Positions 1 to 11,779 of a stretch of 64,000 nt of DNA are shown here, piece after piece. A program made the position numbers and the translations under genes. Origin of the DNA: Sesamum alatum (Eukaryota; Streptophyta; Magnoliopsida; Lamiales; Pedaliaceae); contig JACGWO010000004.1 of assembly GCA_034509735.1 (NCBI GenBank), forward strand, positions 10,397,395 through 10,461,394, given 5' to 3'. The notes under the pieces were generated by a model. The model was not told the origin of the DNA. It ran no database searches and was given only the letters and a program-made list of their open reading frames with translations. The stretch's first letter is position 1. The number at the start of each line of letters is the position of its first letter.

Positions 1-2845
1 CTTGTTAAAAGGAGTTTGTCGTTGCGCAAAGGTACAAAGATGAGTCCTTGGCTCAAAAGTGTGTTCTAGATGTAGTCCTAGTGCATTTTTATGTTGAATA
101 TGATGCAGTCCTAGTCATATAATCAAAGAGTGGCTTTAATATTGATTATTAGAGTAAATAAGAATATATTTATAGCCAAAAATGAGTCATCTATCAGTCA
201 ATGATGAGGACAAAAAGCACAAGGTGTTTCCTACTATTGTGTTGAGTATTAGGTATGCATCTTGACGTACGATTGATTACGAAGGTTCTCCAAACCCTCG
301 ATATGACAAAGATAAAAGTGCATTAGTGTCTAAACTTATTTAAAGGAGTTTTTCATTGCACAAAGGTACAAAGTTGAGTCCATGGTTCAAAAAAATGCTT
401 TTGATGTAGTACTAGTGCATTTTTATTTTAAATACGATGGAGTCCTAGTCATATAATCGAAGAGTGTCTTTAATGTTGATTATTAGAGTGAATACAAGTA
501 TATTTATAGCAAAAAATGAGTCATCTATCAGTCAATGATAAGGACTGAAAGCACAAGGTGTTTCCTTCTATAGTGTTGAGTATTAAGCTTGTATCCGGAC
601 GTACGATTGATTATGAAGGTTCTCCAAGCCCTCGATATGGCAAAGATAAAAGTGCATTAGTGTCTAAACTTGTTAAAAGGAGTTTGTCGTTGCGCAAAGG
701 GACAAAGCTGAGTCCATGGCTCAAAAGAGTGTTCTAAATGTAGTCCTAGTGCATTTTTATGTTGAATATAATTGAAGATTTGCTTTAATATTGACTATTA
801 GAGTCAATACGAATATATTTATAACCAGAAATGAGACATCTATCAGTCAATGATAAGGACTAAAACACAAGGTATTTCCTACGATTGTCTTGAGTATTAG
901 ACTTGTATCCGGATGTAAGATTGATTGCGAAGGTTGACGAAGCCCTCGATATGGCAAATATAAAAGGAATAAGTGTCTAAATTTGTTTAAAGGAGTTTGT
1001 CGTTGCGCAAAGGTACAAAGCTGAGTCCATGGCTCAAAAGAGTGTTTTAGATGTACTACTAGTGCATTTTAATTTTGAATAAGATGGAGTCCTAGCATAT
1101 AATCAAAGAGTGGCTTCAATCTTGATTATTAGAGTCAATACGAATATATTTATAGCAAAAAATGACTCATCTATCAGTCAATGATAAGGACTGAAAGCAC
1201 AAGGTGTTTCCTATTATTTTGTTGAGTATTAGGCATATATTCGGACGTACGATTGATTATGAAGGTTCTCTAAGCCCTCGATATGGCAAAGATAAAAGTG
1301 CATTAGTGTCTAAAATTATTTAAAAGAGTTTTTCGTTGAGCAAATGTACAAAGTTGAGTCCATTGCTCAAAAGAGTGTTTTAGATGTAGTCCTAGTGCAT
1401 TTTTATGTTGAGTAAGATGGAGCCCTAGTCATATAATCGAAGAGTGGCTTTAATAATTACTACTAGAGTCAATACGAATATATTTATGGCCAGAAATTAG
1501 TCATCTATCAGTCTATGATAAGGATTAAAAACACAAGGTGTTTCCTACGATTGTGTTGAGTATTAGGCATGTATCCGGATGTACAATTGATTGTGAAGGT
1601 TGACCAAGCCCTCGATGTGGCAAATATAAAAGGGAATAGGTGTCTAAATTTGTTTAAAGGAGTTTGTCGTTGCGCAAAGGTACAAAGCTGAGTCCGTGGT
1701 TCAAAAAAATGCTTTAGATGTAGTACTAGTGCATTTTTTATTTTGAATATGATGGAGTCCTAGTCATATAATCAAAGAGTGGATTTAATGTTTATTATTA
1801 GAGTCAATACGAGTTTATTTATACCAAAAAATGAGTCATCTATCAGTCAATGTTAAGGACTGAAAGCACAAGGTGTTTCGTACTATTGTGTTGAGTATTA
1901 GGCATGTATCCGGACGTACGATTGATTATGAAGGTTCTCCATGCCCTCGATATGGCAAAGATAAAAGTGTATTAGTGTCTAAACTTGTTTAAAGGAGTTT
2001 TTCGTTGTGCAAATGTACAAAGATGAGTCCATAGCTCATCCTAGAGCATTTTAATGTTGAATAACTTGGAGTACTGGTCTTATAATCGAAGAGTGGCTCA
2101 AATATTGATTACTAGAGTCAATACGAATATATTTATAGCCAACAATGAGTCATTTATCAGTCAATGATAAGGACTGAAAGAACAAGGTGTTTCCTACAAT
2201 TGTGCTGAGTATTAGACATGTATCCAGACGTACTATTGATTATGAAGGTTCTCCAAGCCGTCAATATGGCAAAGATAAAAGTGCATTAGTGTCTGAACTT
2301 GTGTAGTCCTAATGCATTTTAATGTTGAATGACATGGAGTTCTAGTCTTATAATCAAAGAGTGGCTTTAATATTGATTATTAGAGTCTTTACGAAAATAT
2401 TTATAGCCAAAAATGAGTCATCTATCAGTCAATGTTGAGGACTGAAACCACAAGGTGTTTCCTACTATTGTGTTGAGTATTATGCATGTATCCGGACGTA
2501 CGATTGATTATGAAGGTTCTCCAAGCCCTCGATATGGCAAAGATAAAAGTGCATTAGTGTCTAAACTTGTTTAAAGTAGTTTTTCGTTGCGCAAACGGAC
2601 AAAGCTGAGTCCATGGCTCAAAAGCGTGTTCTAGATGTAGTCCTAGTGCATTTTATGTTGAATAAGATGGGGTCCTATTCATATAATCGAAGAGTGGCTC
2701 TAATATTAATTCTTAGAGTCAATACGAATATATTTATAGCCAAAAATGAGTCATCTATCAGTCAATGATAAGGACTGAAAGCACAAGGTGTTTCCTACTA
2801 TTGTGTTGAGTATTAGGCATGTATCCGGACGTACGATTGATTATG
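1..2845 (+). repeat. ~330-bp satellite array S1, forward
   Basis: About eight to nine diverged head-to-tail monomers of roughly 310-335 bp. A landmark, the stretch around GTTGCGCAAAGGTACAAAG, recurs near 20, 350, 685, 1000, 1335 and 1670. Each monomer also holds TATCCGGACGTACGATTG and a segment near ATCTATCAGTCAATGA. Short frames through the monomer are interrupted by stops and no gene is supported. The array ends where a copia LTR begins. Confidence 0.9.
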
Positions 2846-3296
2846 TGTTAGAATAGGTGACCAGAAAGCCAATAGGTTTTGCGATTTGTAACCTATTATA
2901 CAACTCGATGTAGACGTAATATTATTATGTGATGAATAAGATGAGTGTTCGTCACCAATGGTACCTCCTTTGTTGCGCTCATCTTACATTTGTTAAAACG
3001 GTGTTTAACTTATATCGCAACAAAGCCCACAGACCATGGATAACAACTCGTGCAGTTGGGCCACGCATTAGATGGTGGTCATGAAACCAACTGATTAAGA
3101 GTTGGGTCTGAAATGTTCCAAGTCGAGGACCTCGAGACAGGGCATCGAGAGTCCTATTGAGACTTGCATCAAGAGTCGTGTTCATTGGATGAGTGCCGTG
3201 TTTCATCGGCGACAGGCGTGGGACGCCTACACGGTCTTGATAGGTTGGTCGACTGCGGTCGAGCCGACTGGATTGACTCGCGGGGATCATCATATG
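2846..3296 (+). mobile_element. Truncated 5' LTR of copia element A
   Basis: The segment starts with TGTTAGAATAGGTGACC, the same LTR terminus as in element B, directly after satellite sequence. Only about 450 bp of an LTR that is about 2.2 kb in B remain. At 3295-3296 the LTR switches to the protease end of pol, sharing TG at the junction. The LTR 3' part, primer site, leader and gag have been deleted. Confidence 0.85.
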
Positions 3297-6290
3297 TGGT
3301 GCTCACATCTGCAATGATTTGCAGGCACTGCAAAGAAGCATAAGGCTAACCAAGGATGAGATGATCCTGAGGTTAGGCGATGGCAAGGCCGTTGCTGCGG
3401 AAGCCGTAGGGTCACTAGAGTTAGCCATTAGTAGTCATGTTAGGATTGTACTGAACGACTGTTTCTATGTACCTAGCATGATTAAAAACATTGTTTCCAT
3501 CCCGGTCCTTGATAAGGAGGGATATGAATTTACCATCAATAAAAACGGGTTTTTCATTATCAAAGATGGTATTTCTCATCTGCTTGGTACATTGGTCAAT
3601 GGTCTGTACATACTTCAAAAGTCTAATTGGATTATGACTGCAGAACACAAACGAAAACATGATGATCATAATAACGCACAGATATGGCATGCGAGGTTAG
3701 GTCATATCTCTAAAGATAGGATAAGAAGGTTGGTGGACTCAAAGAGTCTAAAAATAGACGATTTGGACAACCTACCGACCTGCGAATCCTGTCTAAAGGG
3801 AAAAATGACCAAGAAACCCTTTGTTGGACAAAGCACGCTAGCCAGTGGTCTGTTGGATTTGATCCATACGGATGTCTGTGGCCCACTAAATACTCAGGCT
3901 AGAGGTGGGTACTCGTACTTCATAACCTTTACCGATGATCACTCACGGTATGGTTATGTTTACCTGATGAGGTACAAGTCTGAAGCCTTTGGAAAGTTTA
4001 AGGAATACAGACTTGAAGTAGAGAACCAAACCGGTCGAAAGATCAAAGCCCTTCGGTCGGACCGAGGTGGAGAGTATTTGAGTGGTGAGTTTACTGATTA
4101 TCTAAAAGAGAATGGGATTCTCTCTCAGTGGACCCCTCTTGGAACACCACAGCTAAATGGTGTGTCTGAAAGGAGGAATCGGACCTTGTTGGACATGGTC
4201 CGGTCCATGATGAGCTTTACCGAACTCCCCCTTTCCTTCTGGGGATACGCTCTTGAAACGGTGTCCAAAGTTTTGAACTTCGCGCCATCTAAGACGGTAT
4301 CCCAGACGCCATATGAGATATGGCATGACAAACCTGCCTCTTACAAATACTTGAAAGTGTGGGGTTGCCCCGCATATGTCAAGAGATTAGTGGGAGATAA
4401 ACTGGACTCGAGGTCTAGTTTATGCAGGTCCATCGGCTATCCAAAAGACACTGCGGGGTATTATTTCTATGATCCCTCCGAGCAAAAGGTTTTTGTCTCG
4501 CGAAACGCAGTGTTCTCGGAAAAGGGTTTTCCATCGGATAGTCGACGCGATGAGGTGCTCCTTGAGGAATCAAGTGAGGCACCCCAAGAGGCGGCAGTGA
4601 CATTTGAGCCAGAAGTTCCCACTGATATTGTTCCAGTCCTCCGTAGGTCGGCCAGAGTATCCCATGCCCCTGATAGGTATGGATTTCTGGGCCTGACCGG
4701 TCAGTTGGATAATGATCCAAAGACGTACGGAGAAGCGATGTCGGATATCGATTCGGACAAGTGGCTTGAGGCCATGAAATCCGAGATGGACTCGATGGGT
4801 ACAAACAAGGTTTGGACCCTAGTAGACCCACCCAAAGGGGTAAAATCCGTAGGGTGTAAATGGGTCTACAAATGTAAGCTTGGAGCTGACGGGGAGGTTA
4901 CAACCTTCAAAGCCAGGCTCGTGGCGAAAGGCTACACTCAGCGACCTGGGGTCGATTTTGAGGAAACTTACTCGCCTGTAGCAATGGCCAAGTCCATTCC
5001 GATACTGCTTGCCATAGCAGCATGGTATGACTATGAAATATGGCAGATGGACGTGAAAACGGCTTTCCTCAACGGTTTCGTAGAGGAAGAGATCTATATG
5101 GATCAGCCGGAAGGTTTCACAACTGTTGGAGAAGAGTAGAAGGTCTGCCGTCTCCAAAGGTCCATCTATGGCCTCAAACAAGCTTCCCGAAGCTGGAACA
5201 TACGTTTTGATGAAGTCATACGGGGATATGATTTCATCAAGAATGAGTCCGATCCTTGTGTATACAAGAAGATCAGTGGGAGCTCAGTTGCGTTTCTGGT
5301 GCTTTACGTGGATGACATCTTGCTCATTGGGAATGACGCTAAGACGTTGGGTACCACTAAAGCTTGGTTGTCAACGCAATTCTCCATGAAGGATATGGGC
5401 GAGGCATCCTACATCCTTGGCATCAAGATCTACAGGGATAGATCTAAAAGGATGTTAGGAATGGCCTAGTCCTCGTATATTGAGAAAGTTTTGAAGAGAT
5501 TCAAGATGGAGAACTCAAAACGAGGATTCCTTCCTATGAGGCATGGAATTATGTTATCCAAGAAGCAGTCTCCTAAGACTGATGAGGAGCTTAAAAGGAT
5601 TTGGACATCCCCTATGCTTCAGCCGTAGGCAGCATACAGTATGTTGTTCAGTGCACTAGACTTGATGTGGCTTTCGCTTTGAGCGTAACTAGTCGATATC
5701 AGTCGTGTGTCGGGAAGGCACACTGGAGTGCAGTCAAGACTATCCTGAAGTACCTGAAAAAGGACTAAGGACATGTTCTTGATCTACGACAGTGGAGAGT
5801 TGATACTGGACGGCTAATAGCGACACTAGCTTCCAGTCGGATGACGATGATGCCAAGTCTCAGTTTGGTTTTGTATTTAGACTAAATGGTGGCGTGGTTA
5901 CTTGGAAGGGTTCTAAGCAAGCTACCACGGCGGACTCCACCATAGAGTTTTGAATACATAGCGGCTTTGGAAGCTGCTAAGGAGTGGTTGAGCTACATCC
6001 AAGGGTTGGATGTAGTACCTAGCATTGCTAAGCCTGTGATTATCTTTTATGATAACAAACGGGGCGATAGCGCTAGCAAAGGAACCGAGATCTCATCACG
6101 ATCCAAGCATATTCTTAGACGCTACCATCTACTTAGAGAGATGGATAGCAGGAGTGACGTTCGGTTGGACCGAGTCAGCTCCGCAGAAAACATAGCAGAT
6201 CTACTTGCTAAGCCCATGTCGCAAGTTGCCCACACTCACCATCTGAATAAGAGGTTTGAGGTCAATGGGTGATTGGCTTTAGGTCAAGTG
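3297..6290 (+). pseudogene. Copia pol remnant of element A, first copy
   Basis: This is a Ty1-copia polyprotein starting at the end of the protease (HICNDLQAL). Next come the pre-integrase zinc region (HARLGHISKDR near 3688, CESCLKG near 3779) and the integrase core with its Asp in DLIHTDVCGPL, SDRGGEY near 4048 and the Glu of ERRNRTLLD near 4168. Reverse transcriptase follows from about 4858 with QMDVKTAFLNG and YVDD at 5305-5316. RNase H ends near SSAENIADLLAKPM. The longest open frame (3319-5139, 606 codons) stops at a TAG where B has CAG. A second TAG at 5467-5469 also matches a CAG, and frameshifts follow near 5600. It cannot encode a complete polyprotein. Confidence 0.92.
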
Positions 6291-6296
6291 GGAGAT
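6281..6296 (+). other. Polypurine tract of element A, first copy
   Basis: AGGTCAAGTGGGAGAT lies immediately upstream of the LTR that begins TGTTGGAATAGG. The position and the purine-rich GTGGGAGA core fit the plus-strand priming site of a Ty1-copia element. The same tract precedes the LTR at 20337 and, on the minus strand, the LTR ending at 11755. Confidence 0.75.
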
Positions 6297-7435
6297 TGTT
6301 GGAATAGGTGACCAGAAAGCCAATAGGTTTGGCAATTTGTAACCTATTCGACAACTTGATGTACACGTAATATTATTATGTGATGAATAAGATGAGTGTT
6401 CGTCACCAATGGTACCTCCTTTGTTGCGCTCATCTTACATTTGTTAAAACGGTGTTTAATATATATCGCAACAAAGCCCACAGACCATGGATAACAACTC
6501 GTGCAGTTGGGCCACGCATTGGATGGTGGTCATGAAACCAACTGATTAAGAGTTGGGTCTGAAATGTTCCAAGTCGAGGACCTCGAGACAGGGCATCGAG
6601 AGTCCTATTGAGACTTACATCAAGAGTCGTGTTCATTGGATGAGTGCCGTGTTTCATCGGCGACAGGCGTGGGACGCCTACACGGTCTTGATGGGTTGGT
6701 CGACTGGGGTCGAGCCGACTGGACTGACTCGCGGGGATCATCATATGGAAGCCTTGGAGGCTTGGTCGGTATGATTGGATTCCCCGGTTCCGATAGTACG
6801 GGAGTAATCCTCAGACTTGAGGAATCATGGCAATCGCGTGCATAGGACGGGTGTATCTTGGATCTGGCGAGAGGTGATCATTCTGTAAGACGATCATTAT
6901 AAGCCTTGTCCAGTGCAGTCGGAATGTGTAGCGAGGACGGTGGATTCCAAGAAGAGGATCCGTCCCCTGTCAGTATATGACAGAGGTATCTCCTATGCAC
7001 TCGGAGACACGTACATGTTGTTTGAAGCTGTGGCCACAGTGGTTGGTCGAACAGGGAATGGTTTCCTGTGTCGATGCAATGAAGCATACGTAGTCTCGAG
7101 TATTAAGCATAGATGCCTAGTCAAGGATGGGAACCAACGCCCAATTCCATACCCTAGACTAAGGCCGGGAGACGGTAGACGGAAGGATCGTACCCGTACG
7201 GAATCGACGCCTAAATGTTCACGCCAATTCACCTAGTCTCTAGTGCCATGGACCGTTGCTAGACGGCCACCCATGGTAACGGGCGGGCCCAAGTCTAGCT
7301 GAGGGTGAACCTAAAGGGTCACACACAAATCACCGAGGAGGTTGAGAGATCGACTTGGAGTCAATCTCGAAGGATAAAATAAGTAATTGGATTACGTGAG
7401 GGAAAGTCCATTGGATGGACGGGCCGATATTTGAG
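6297..7435 (+). mobile_element. Partial LTR between the two pol copies of A
   Basis: The segment begins TGTTGGAATAGGTGACC right after a polypurine tract and follows the LTR of B for about 1.1 kb. It ends at GGGCCGATATT, where LINE-derived sequence takes over with a few shared bases. It is the 3' LTR of the first pol copy and by position also the 5' LTR of the second. It retains the first three hairpins of the TGG-loop array described in the findings. Confidence 0.85.
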
Positions 7436-8120
7436 AAATCGGCAAAAATGGGGTTGTTGGTGGCGACTTTTCAGCACATGAGGGGGAAGGGAGTGGAGTA
7501 ACAACAGCCATATGAGGAGGGGAAGGGTCACCCACTTCATTCATACCAAGTGACTCGCCCAAAGGGCTGTTTTGCAGCATCGGAAGATGAGGAGTCATGT
7601 GTGCCTCCTGCGGAAGATGAGGGGACAAAAGCACCGCCGGTGGGGGAGCAATATCCGAGAGCACAACACGTCGAGCTGGACGGATAGGAGGGCGGAACGG
7701 AGTGAGAGAGTGCTCGGATGTGGGTTTGAGTTTTGGGAGCATGGCGGTTGGATGTGGCGAATGGGAAGCAGCGTCCGCCGCCTTCAACCGAGTGTAAAGG
7801 AGCTGGAGCTCCTTCATGGCTTGAGGATCTCCATTCAAAGCTCGGGAGGTAAGGTTAAGAACATCATCCATAGAGAAATCAAATCCTCGAAGGGCTCAAA
7901 TCATCGACAATGGCCTCTCCCTCTCCGTCGGTGGCTGCGTCCTCCACACCAAAATCATCATTACCGTCAAGGGAGGAGGTCAAAGGACCGGCAACGATGG
8001 CTGGATTTGGAGAAGATGATGGTGTGTTGTGAGGAGGGGTAGTGCGTGTAGTGTGTGAGAGAGGGAGGAGAGAATTTTGCCTCTTTTTCTTAGCCATAGA
8101 GAGGGAGGAGAGAATTTTCC
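7436..8120 (-). pseudogene. L1-type LINE ORF1 N-terminal fragment
   Basis: On the minus strand, ORF1 starts MAKKKRQNS at 8097 and runs through the proline-rich N-terminal region (FRPPIRPARRVV, HPTAMLPKLKPTSEH) to about 7436. It is broken by a frameshift between the frames ending near 7879 and starting at 7871. A near-identical N-terminus begins the ORF1-only LINE at 40591. The DUF4283 and zinc-knuckle parts are absent. Both edges look like illegitimate joins, with shared bases to copia LTR on the left (GATATT) and copia pol on the right (TCCATGATGAG). Confidence 0.8.
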
Positions 8121-9527
8121 ATGATGAGTTTTACCGAACTCCCCCTTTCCTTCTGGGGATACGCTCTTGAGACGGCGGCCAAAGTTTTGAACTTGGCGAT
8201 ATCTATAAAGGTATCCCAGACGCCATATGAGATATGGCATGGCAAGCCTGCCTCCTACAAATACTTGAAAGTGTGGGGTTCCCCCGCATATGTCAAGAGA
8301 TTAGTGGGAGATAAACTGGACTCGAGGTCTAGTTTATGCAGGTTCATCGGCTATCCGAAAGAAACTGCGGGGTATTATTTCTATGATCCCTCCGAGCAAA
8401 AGGTTTTTGTCTCGCGAAACGCAGTGTTCTTGGAAAAGGATTTTCCATCGGATAGTCGACGCGATGAGGTGCTCCTTGAGAAATCAAGTGAGGCACCCCA
8501 TGAGGTGGCAGTCACATCTGAGCGCAGTAGTTCCCACTGATATTGTTCCAGTCCTCCGTAGGTCGGCCAGAGTGTCCCATGCACCTGATAGGTATGGATT
8601 TCTGGGCCTGACCGGTCAGTTGGATAATGATCCAAAGACATACGGAGAAGCGATGTCGGACATCGATTCAAACAAGTGGCTTGAGGCCATGAAATTCGAG
8701 ATGGACTCGATGGGTACAAACAAGGTTTGGACCCTAGTAGACCCACCCAAAGGGGTAAAACCCGTAGGATGTAAATGGGTCTACAAACGTAAGCTTGAAG
8801 CTGACGGGGAGGTTACAACCTTCAAAAGCCAAGCTCGTGGCGAAAAGGCTACACTCAGCGACCCGAGGTCGATTTTGAGGAAACCTACTCGCCTGTAGCA
8901 ATGGCCAAGTCCATTCCGATACTGCTTGCCATAGCAGCATGGTATGACTATGAAATATGGCAGATGGACGTGAAAACGGCTTTCCTCAACGGTTTCGTAG
9001 AGGAAGAGATCTATATGGATCAACCGGAAGGTTTCACAACTGTTGGAGAAGAGCAGAAGGTTGCCGTCTCCAAGGTCCATCTATGGCCTCAAACAAGCTT
9101 CCCGAAGCTGGAACATACGTTTTGATGAAGTCATACGGGGATATAATTTCATCAAGAACGAGTCCGATCCTTGTGTATACAAGAAGATCAGTGGGAGCTC
9201 AATTGCGTTTCTAGTGCTTGACGTGGATGACATCTTGTTCATTGGGAATGATGCTAAGATGTTAGGTACCACTAAAGCTTGGTTGTCAACGCAATTCTCC
9301 ATGAAGGATATGGGCGAGGCATCCTACATCCTTGGCATCAAGATCTACAGGGATAGATCTAGAAGGATGTTAGGAATGGCCCAGTCCTCGTATATTGAGA
9401 AAGTCTTGAAGAGATTCAAGATGGAGAACTCAAAACGAGGATTCCTTCCTATGAGGCATGGAATTAAGTTATCCAAGAAGCAGTTTTCTAGGACTGATGA
9501 GGAGCTTAAACGGATGTTGGACCCCTA
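8121..9527 (+). pseudogene. Copia pol of element A, second copy, part 1
   Basis: It starts in the integrase C-terminal region (MMSFTELPLSFWGYALE) and runs through the linker into reverse transcriptase (KWVYKRKL, QMDVKTAFLNG, RSIYGLKQ). It breaks off at codons for LKRMLDPY exactly at the insertion site of element B. Frameshifts lie near 8530, 8830 and 9060. The catalytic YVDD is DVDD here (GAC at 9220-9222 in place of TAC), so the enzyme would be inactive even if the frame were open. The reading resumes at 19642 beyond B. Confidence 0.9.
9523..9527. repeat. Target-site duplication CCCTA, left copy
   Basis: CCCTA directly precedes the TGAAGG end of the left LTR of element B. It is repeated at 19642-19646 after the other LTR. 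Five base pairs is the usual duplication for copia integrase. Confidence 0.93.
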
Positions 9528-10094
9528 TGAAGGACAAGCGGATCCGCCCGGGAGCGCGAGCGGAAGCGAGAAAGCGAGAAATTGTGCACAAATTTAAATC
9601 TAATTTAAATACGCGAATTCCAAGGGGTGTACCCTTGGGTGCTCAACTGAGCGTTCGATGTATGATGTGTAAATATTGAAAACATATATTTAAACAGATA
9701 GGGCATAGATATATAAATGAAATCAATCAAAGCGTAATAAACCGTTACCTTTGATTGTTTAGCATATGCTCCCGGCTACTAGCGTTGTTCCTTCTCCGGA
9801 ATGCTCACGAAATCCAAACGTATGGATTCTCCAAAGGTGATCCACACCACACCGGAAGAAACACACGTTCTTCTTGCTAGAAAAGAACGGGTTTAGGAAG
9901 GAATCGGTTTAAGAGAAGAACACTATGAATTAGTGTTCTCTTAAACTTACTTTGTTCTTCTTCTTGATTCAAAATTAAGTGAAGAACACAAGTGTAAGAG
10001 AGGGAGAGAGCACGAAAATTGAGAGAGAGGAGAGGATTTTTGACTTCTCTTTTTCCTAGAAAAAGATGAATAATGAATCACTTGTGCTTGGTGT

Positions 10095-10117
10095 TATATA
10101 TTCTAATATATATACAT
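10095..10117 (-). promoter_or_regulatory. Candidate LTR promoter core
   Basis: An AT-rich TATATATA stretch, read on the minus strand, is followed by the start of a pyrimidine-rich region (TCTCTCTC motifs near 10020). This is a typical arrangement around an LTR transcription start. It is an inference from composition only. Confidence 0.35.
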
Positions 10118-10218
10118 ATTTAATGTGATTATTGGAATGTGTCTAGGTTCATCCAAGGATGTCTAGATTCATTCCAATCAATCACCATCAATTCTTCAAT
10201 CAAGCCTACCAAAATTTA

Positions 10219-10692
10219 TGGTATGATCAAATCATACCAAAAGGGAAAAGCTTGATTGGAGTTGATTTGTCTCTTTCCAAAAGAGATAAGTCAACATACC
10301 ACCTAGCATGAAACATGGCTGATTTTGCTTCCTCCAAGGGAGCATGTCGGCCATGTTTAATTAAGGGAAGAAGTCCAACTTCTTCCTATTCCAAAATAGG
10401 AATTATTTCTCCTCTCGGGTATAATTTAACGGACTGGGTTTTATCGTAATCCAATTACGACGAATCCAACATTAAATCCAATTTAATGTCCATTTAAATT
10501 ATTCCCGTTGATCTTTTAATCCAATTAAAAGATCCAACGTATCAACGTCTCAACTTTCCATATTTAATCGAAAATCCAATTTACCGATTAAATAAAAGCC
10601 CGATACAATATCGGCCCGTCCATCCAATGGACTTTCCTTTAAGTAATCCAATTACTTGTTTTATCCTTCGAGATTGACTCCAAGTCAATCTC
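10219..10692 (-). repeat. Array of TGG-loop hairpins in LTR of B
   Basis: In about 470 bp there are at least eight perfect inverted repeats, nearly all with a 3-nt loop that reads CCA on plus and TGG on the element's sense strand. Plus-strand left arms include TGGTATGAT (10219, loop CAA), GGAAGAAGT (10366), TCGTAAT (10444), ACATTAAAT (10469), GATCTTTTAAT (10510), GTCCAT (10618), AAGTAAT (10641) and GAGATTGACT (10670). A 16-bp arm at 10261 has two wobble pairs. Stem sequences differ from one another while the loop is constant. Confidence 0.9.
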
Positions 10693-11755
10693 TCAACCTC
10701 CTCGGTGATTTGTGTGTAACCCTTTAGGTTCACCCTCAGCTAGACTTGGGCCCGTGTCCCACAAGGGCCCGTTACCATGGGTGGCCGTCTAGCAACGGTC
10801 CATGACACTAGAGACTAGGTGAATTGGCGTGAACATTTAGGCGCCGATTCCGTACGGGTACGATCCTTCCGTCTACCGTCTCCCGGCCATAGTCTAGGGT
10901 ATGGAATTGGGCGTCGGTTCCCATCCTTGGCTAGGCATCTATGCTTAATACTCGAGACTACGTATGCTTCATTGCGTCGACGCAGGAAACCATTCCCTGT
11001 TCGACCAACCACTATGACCACAGCTTTAAACAGCATGAACGTGTCTACGAGCGCATAGGAGATACCTCTGCCACATACTGACAGGGGACGGATCCTCTTC
11101 TTGGAATCCACCGTCCTCGCTACACATTCCGACTGCACTGGACAAGGCTTATGATAATCATCTTACAGAATGATTACCTCTCGCCAGATCCAAGATACAG
11201 CCGTCATGTGCACGCGACTGCCATGATCCCTCAAGTCTGAGGATTACTCCCGTACTATCGGAACTGGGAAAAACCAATCATACCGACCAAGCCTCCAAGG
11301 CTTCCATATGATGATCCCCGCGAGTCAGTCCAGTCAGCTCGACCCGAGTCGACCAACCCATCAAGATCGTGTAGGCATCCCACGCCTGTCGCCGATGAAA
11401 CACGGCACTCATCCAATGAACACGACTCTTGACGCAAGTCTCAATAGGACTCTCGATGCCCTGTCTCGAGGTCCTCGACTTGGAACGTTTCAGACCCAAC
11501 TCTTAATCAGTTGGTTTCATGACCACCATCCAATGTCTGGCCCAACTGCATGAGTTGTTATCCATGGTCTGTGGGCTTTGTTGCGTTATAAGTTAAATAC
11601 CGTTTTAACAAATGTAAGATGAGCGCAACAAAGAAGGTACCATTGGTGACGAATACTCATCTTATTCATCACATAATAATATTACATTTACATCAAGTCG
11701 TCAGATAGGTTACAAATCGCCAAACTTATTGGCTTTCTGGTCACCTATTCTAACA

Positions 11756-11771
11756 ATCTCCCACTTGACCT
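11756..11771 (-). other. Polypurine tract of element B
   Basis: On the minus strand the sequence AGGTCAAGTGGGAGAT abuts the LTR start TGTTAGAATAGG. It equals the tract of element A and is the expected plus-strand primer site. Confidence 0.75.
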
Positions 11772-11779
11772 AAAGTCAA

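Larger units (their letters stand above)
9528..11755 (-). repeat. 3' LTR of element B
   Basis: In plus orientation it runs from TGAAGGACAAGCG to CCTATTCTAACA, 2228 bp. Compared with the other LTR, differences in the first 200 bp include an insertion of about 17 bp near 9570. The TATATATA-rich stretch at 10095-10117 is the best candidate promoter core. On its U3 side, at 10219-10692, lies an array of short perfect hairpins. Confidence 0.95.

Noticed and set aside
2979..3293. 104-codon minus-strand frame in the LTR, repeated near 6430, 11308 and 19194
   Set aside because: It is present in every LTR copy only because the LTR is repeated. No protein family was recognised and substitutions show no clear codon bias.
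4415..4831. Long antisense frames over copia pol (also 8381-8746 and 13205-13607)
   Set aside because: They mirror conserved sense codons and have no domain of their own. The same shadow appears over each pol copy.
6913..7236. 107-codon frame inside the copia LTR (repeated at 10815-11138 minus)
   Set aside because: It recurs because the LTR recurs. There is no motif, it lies in U3-side sequence and the other LTRs do not keep it intact.
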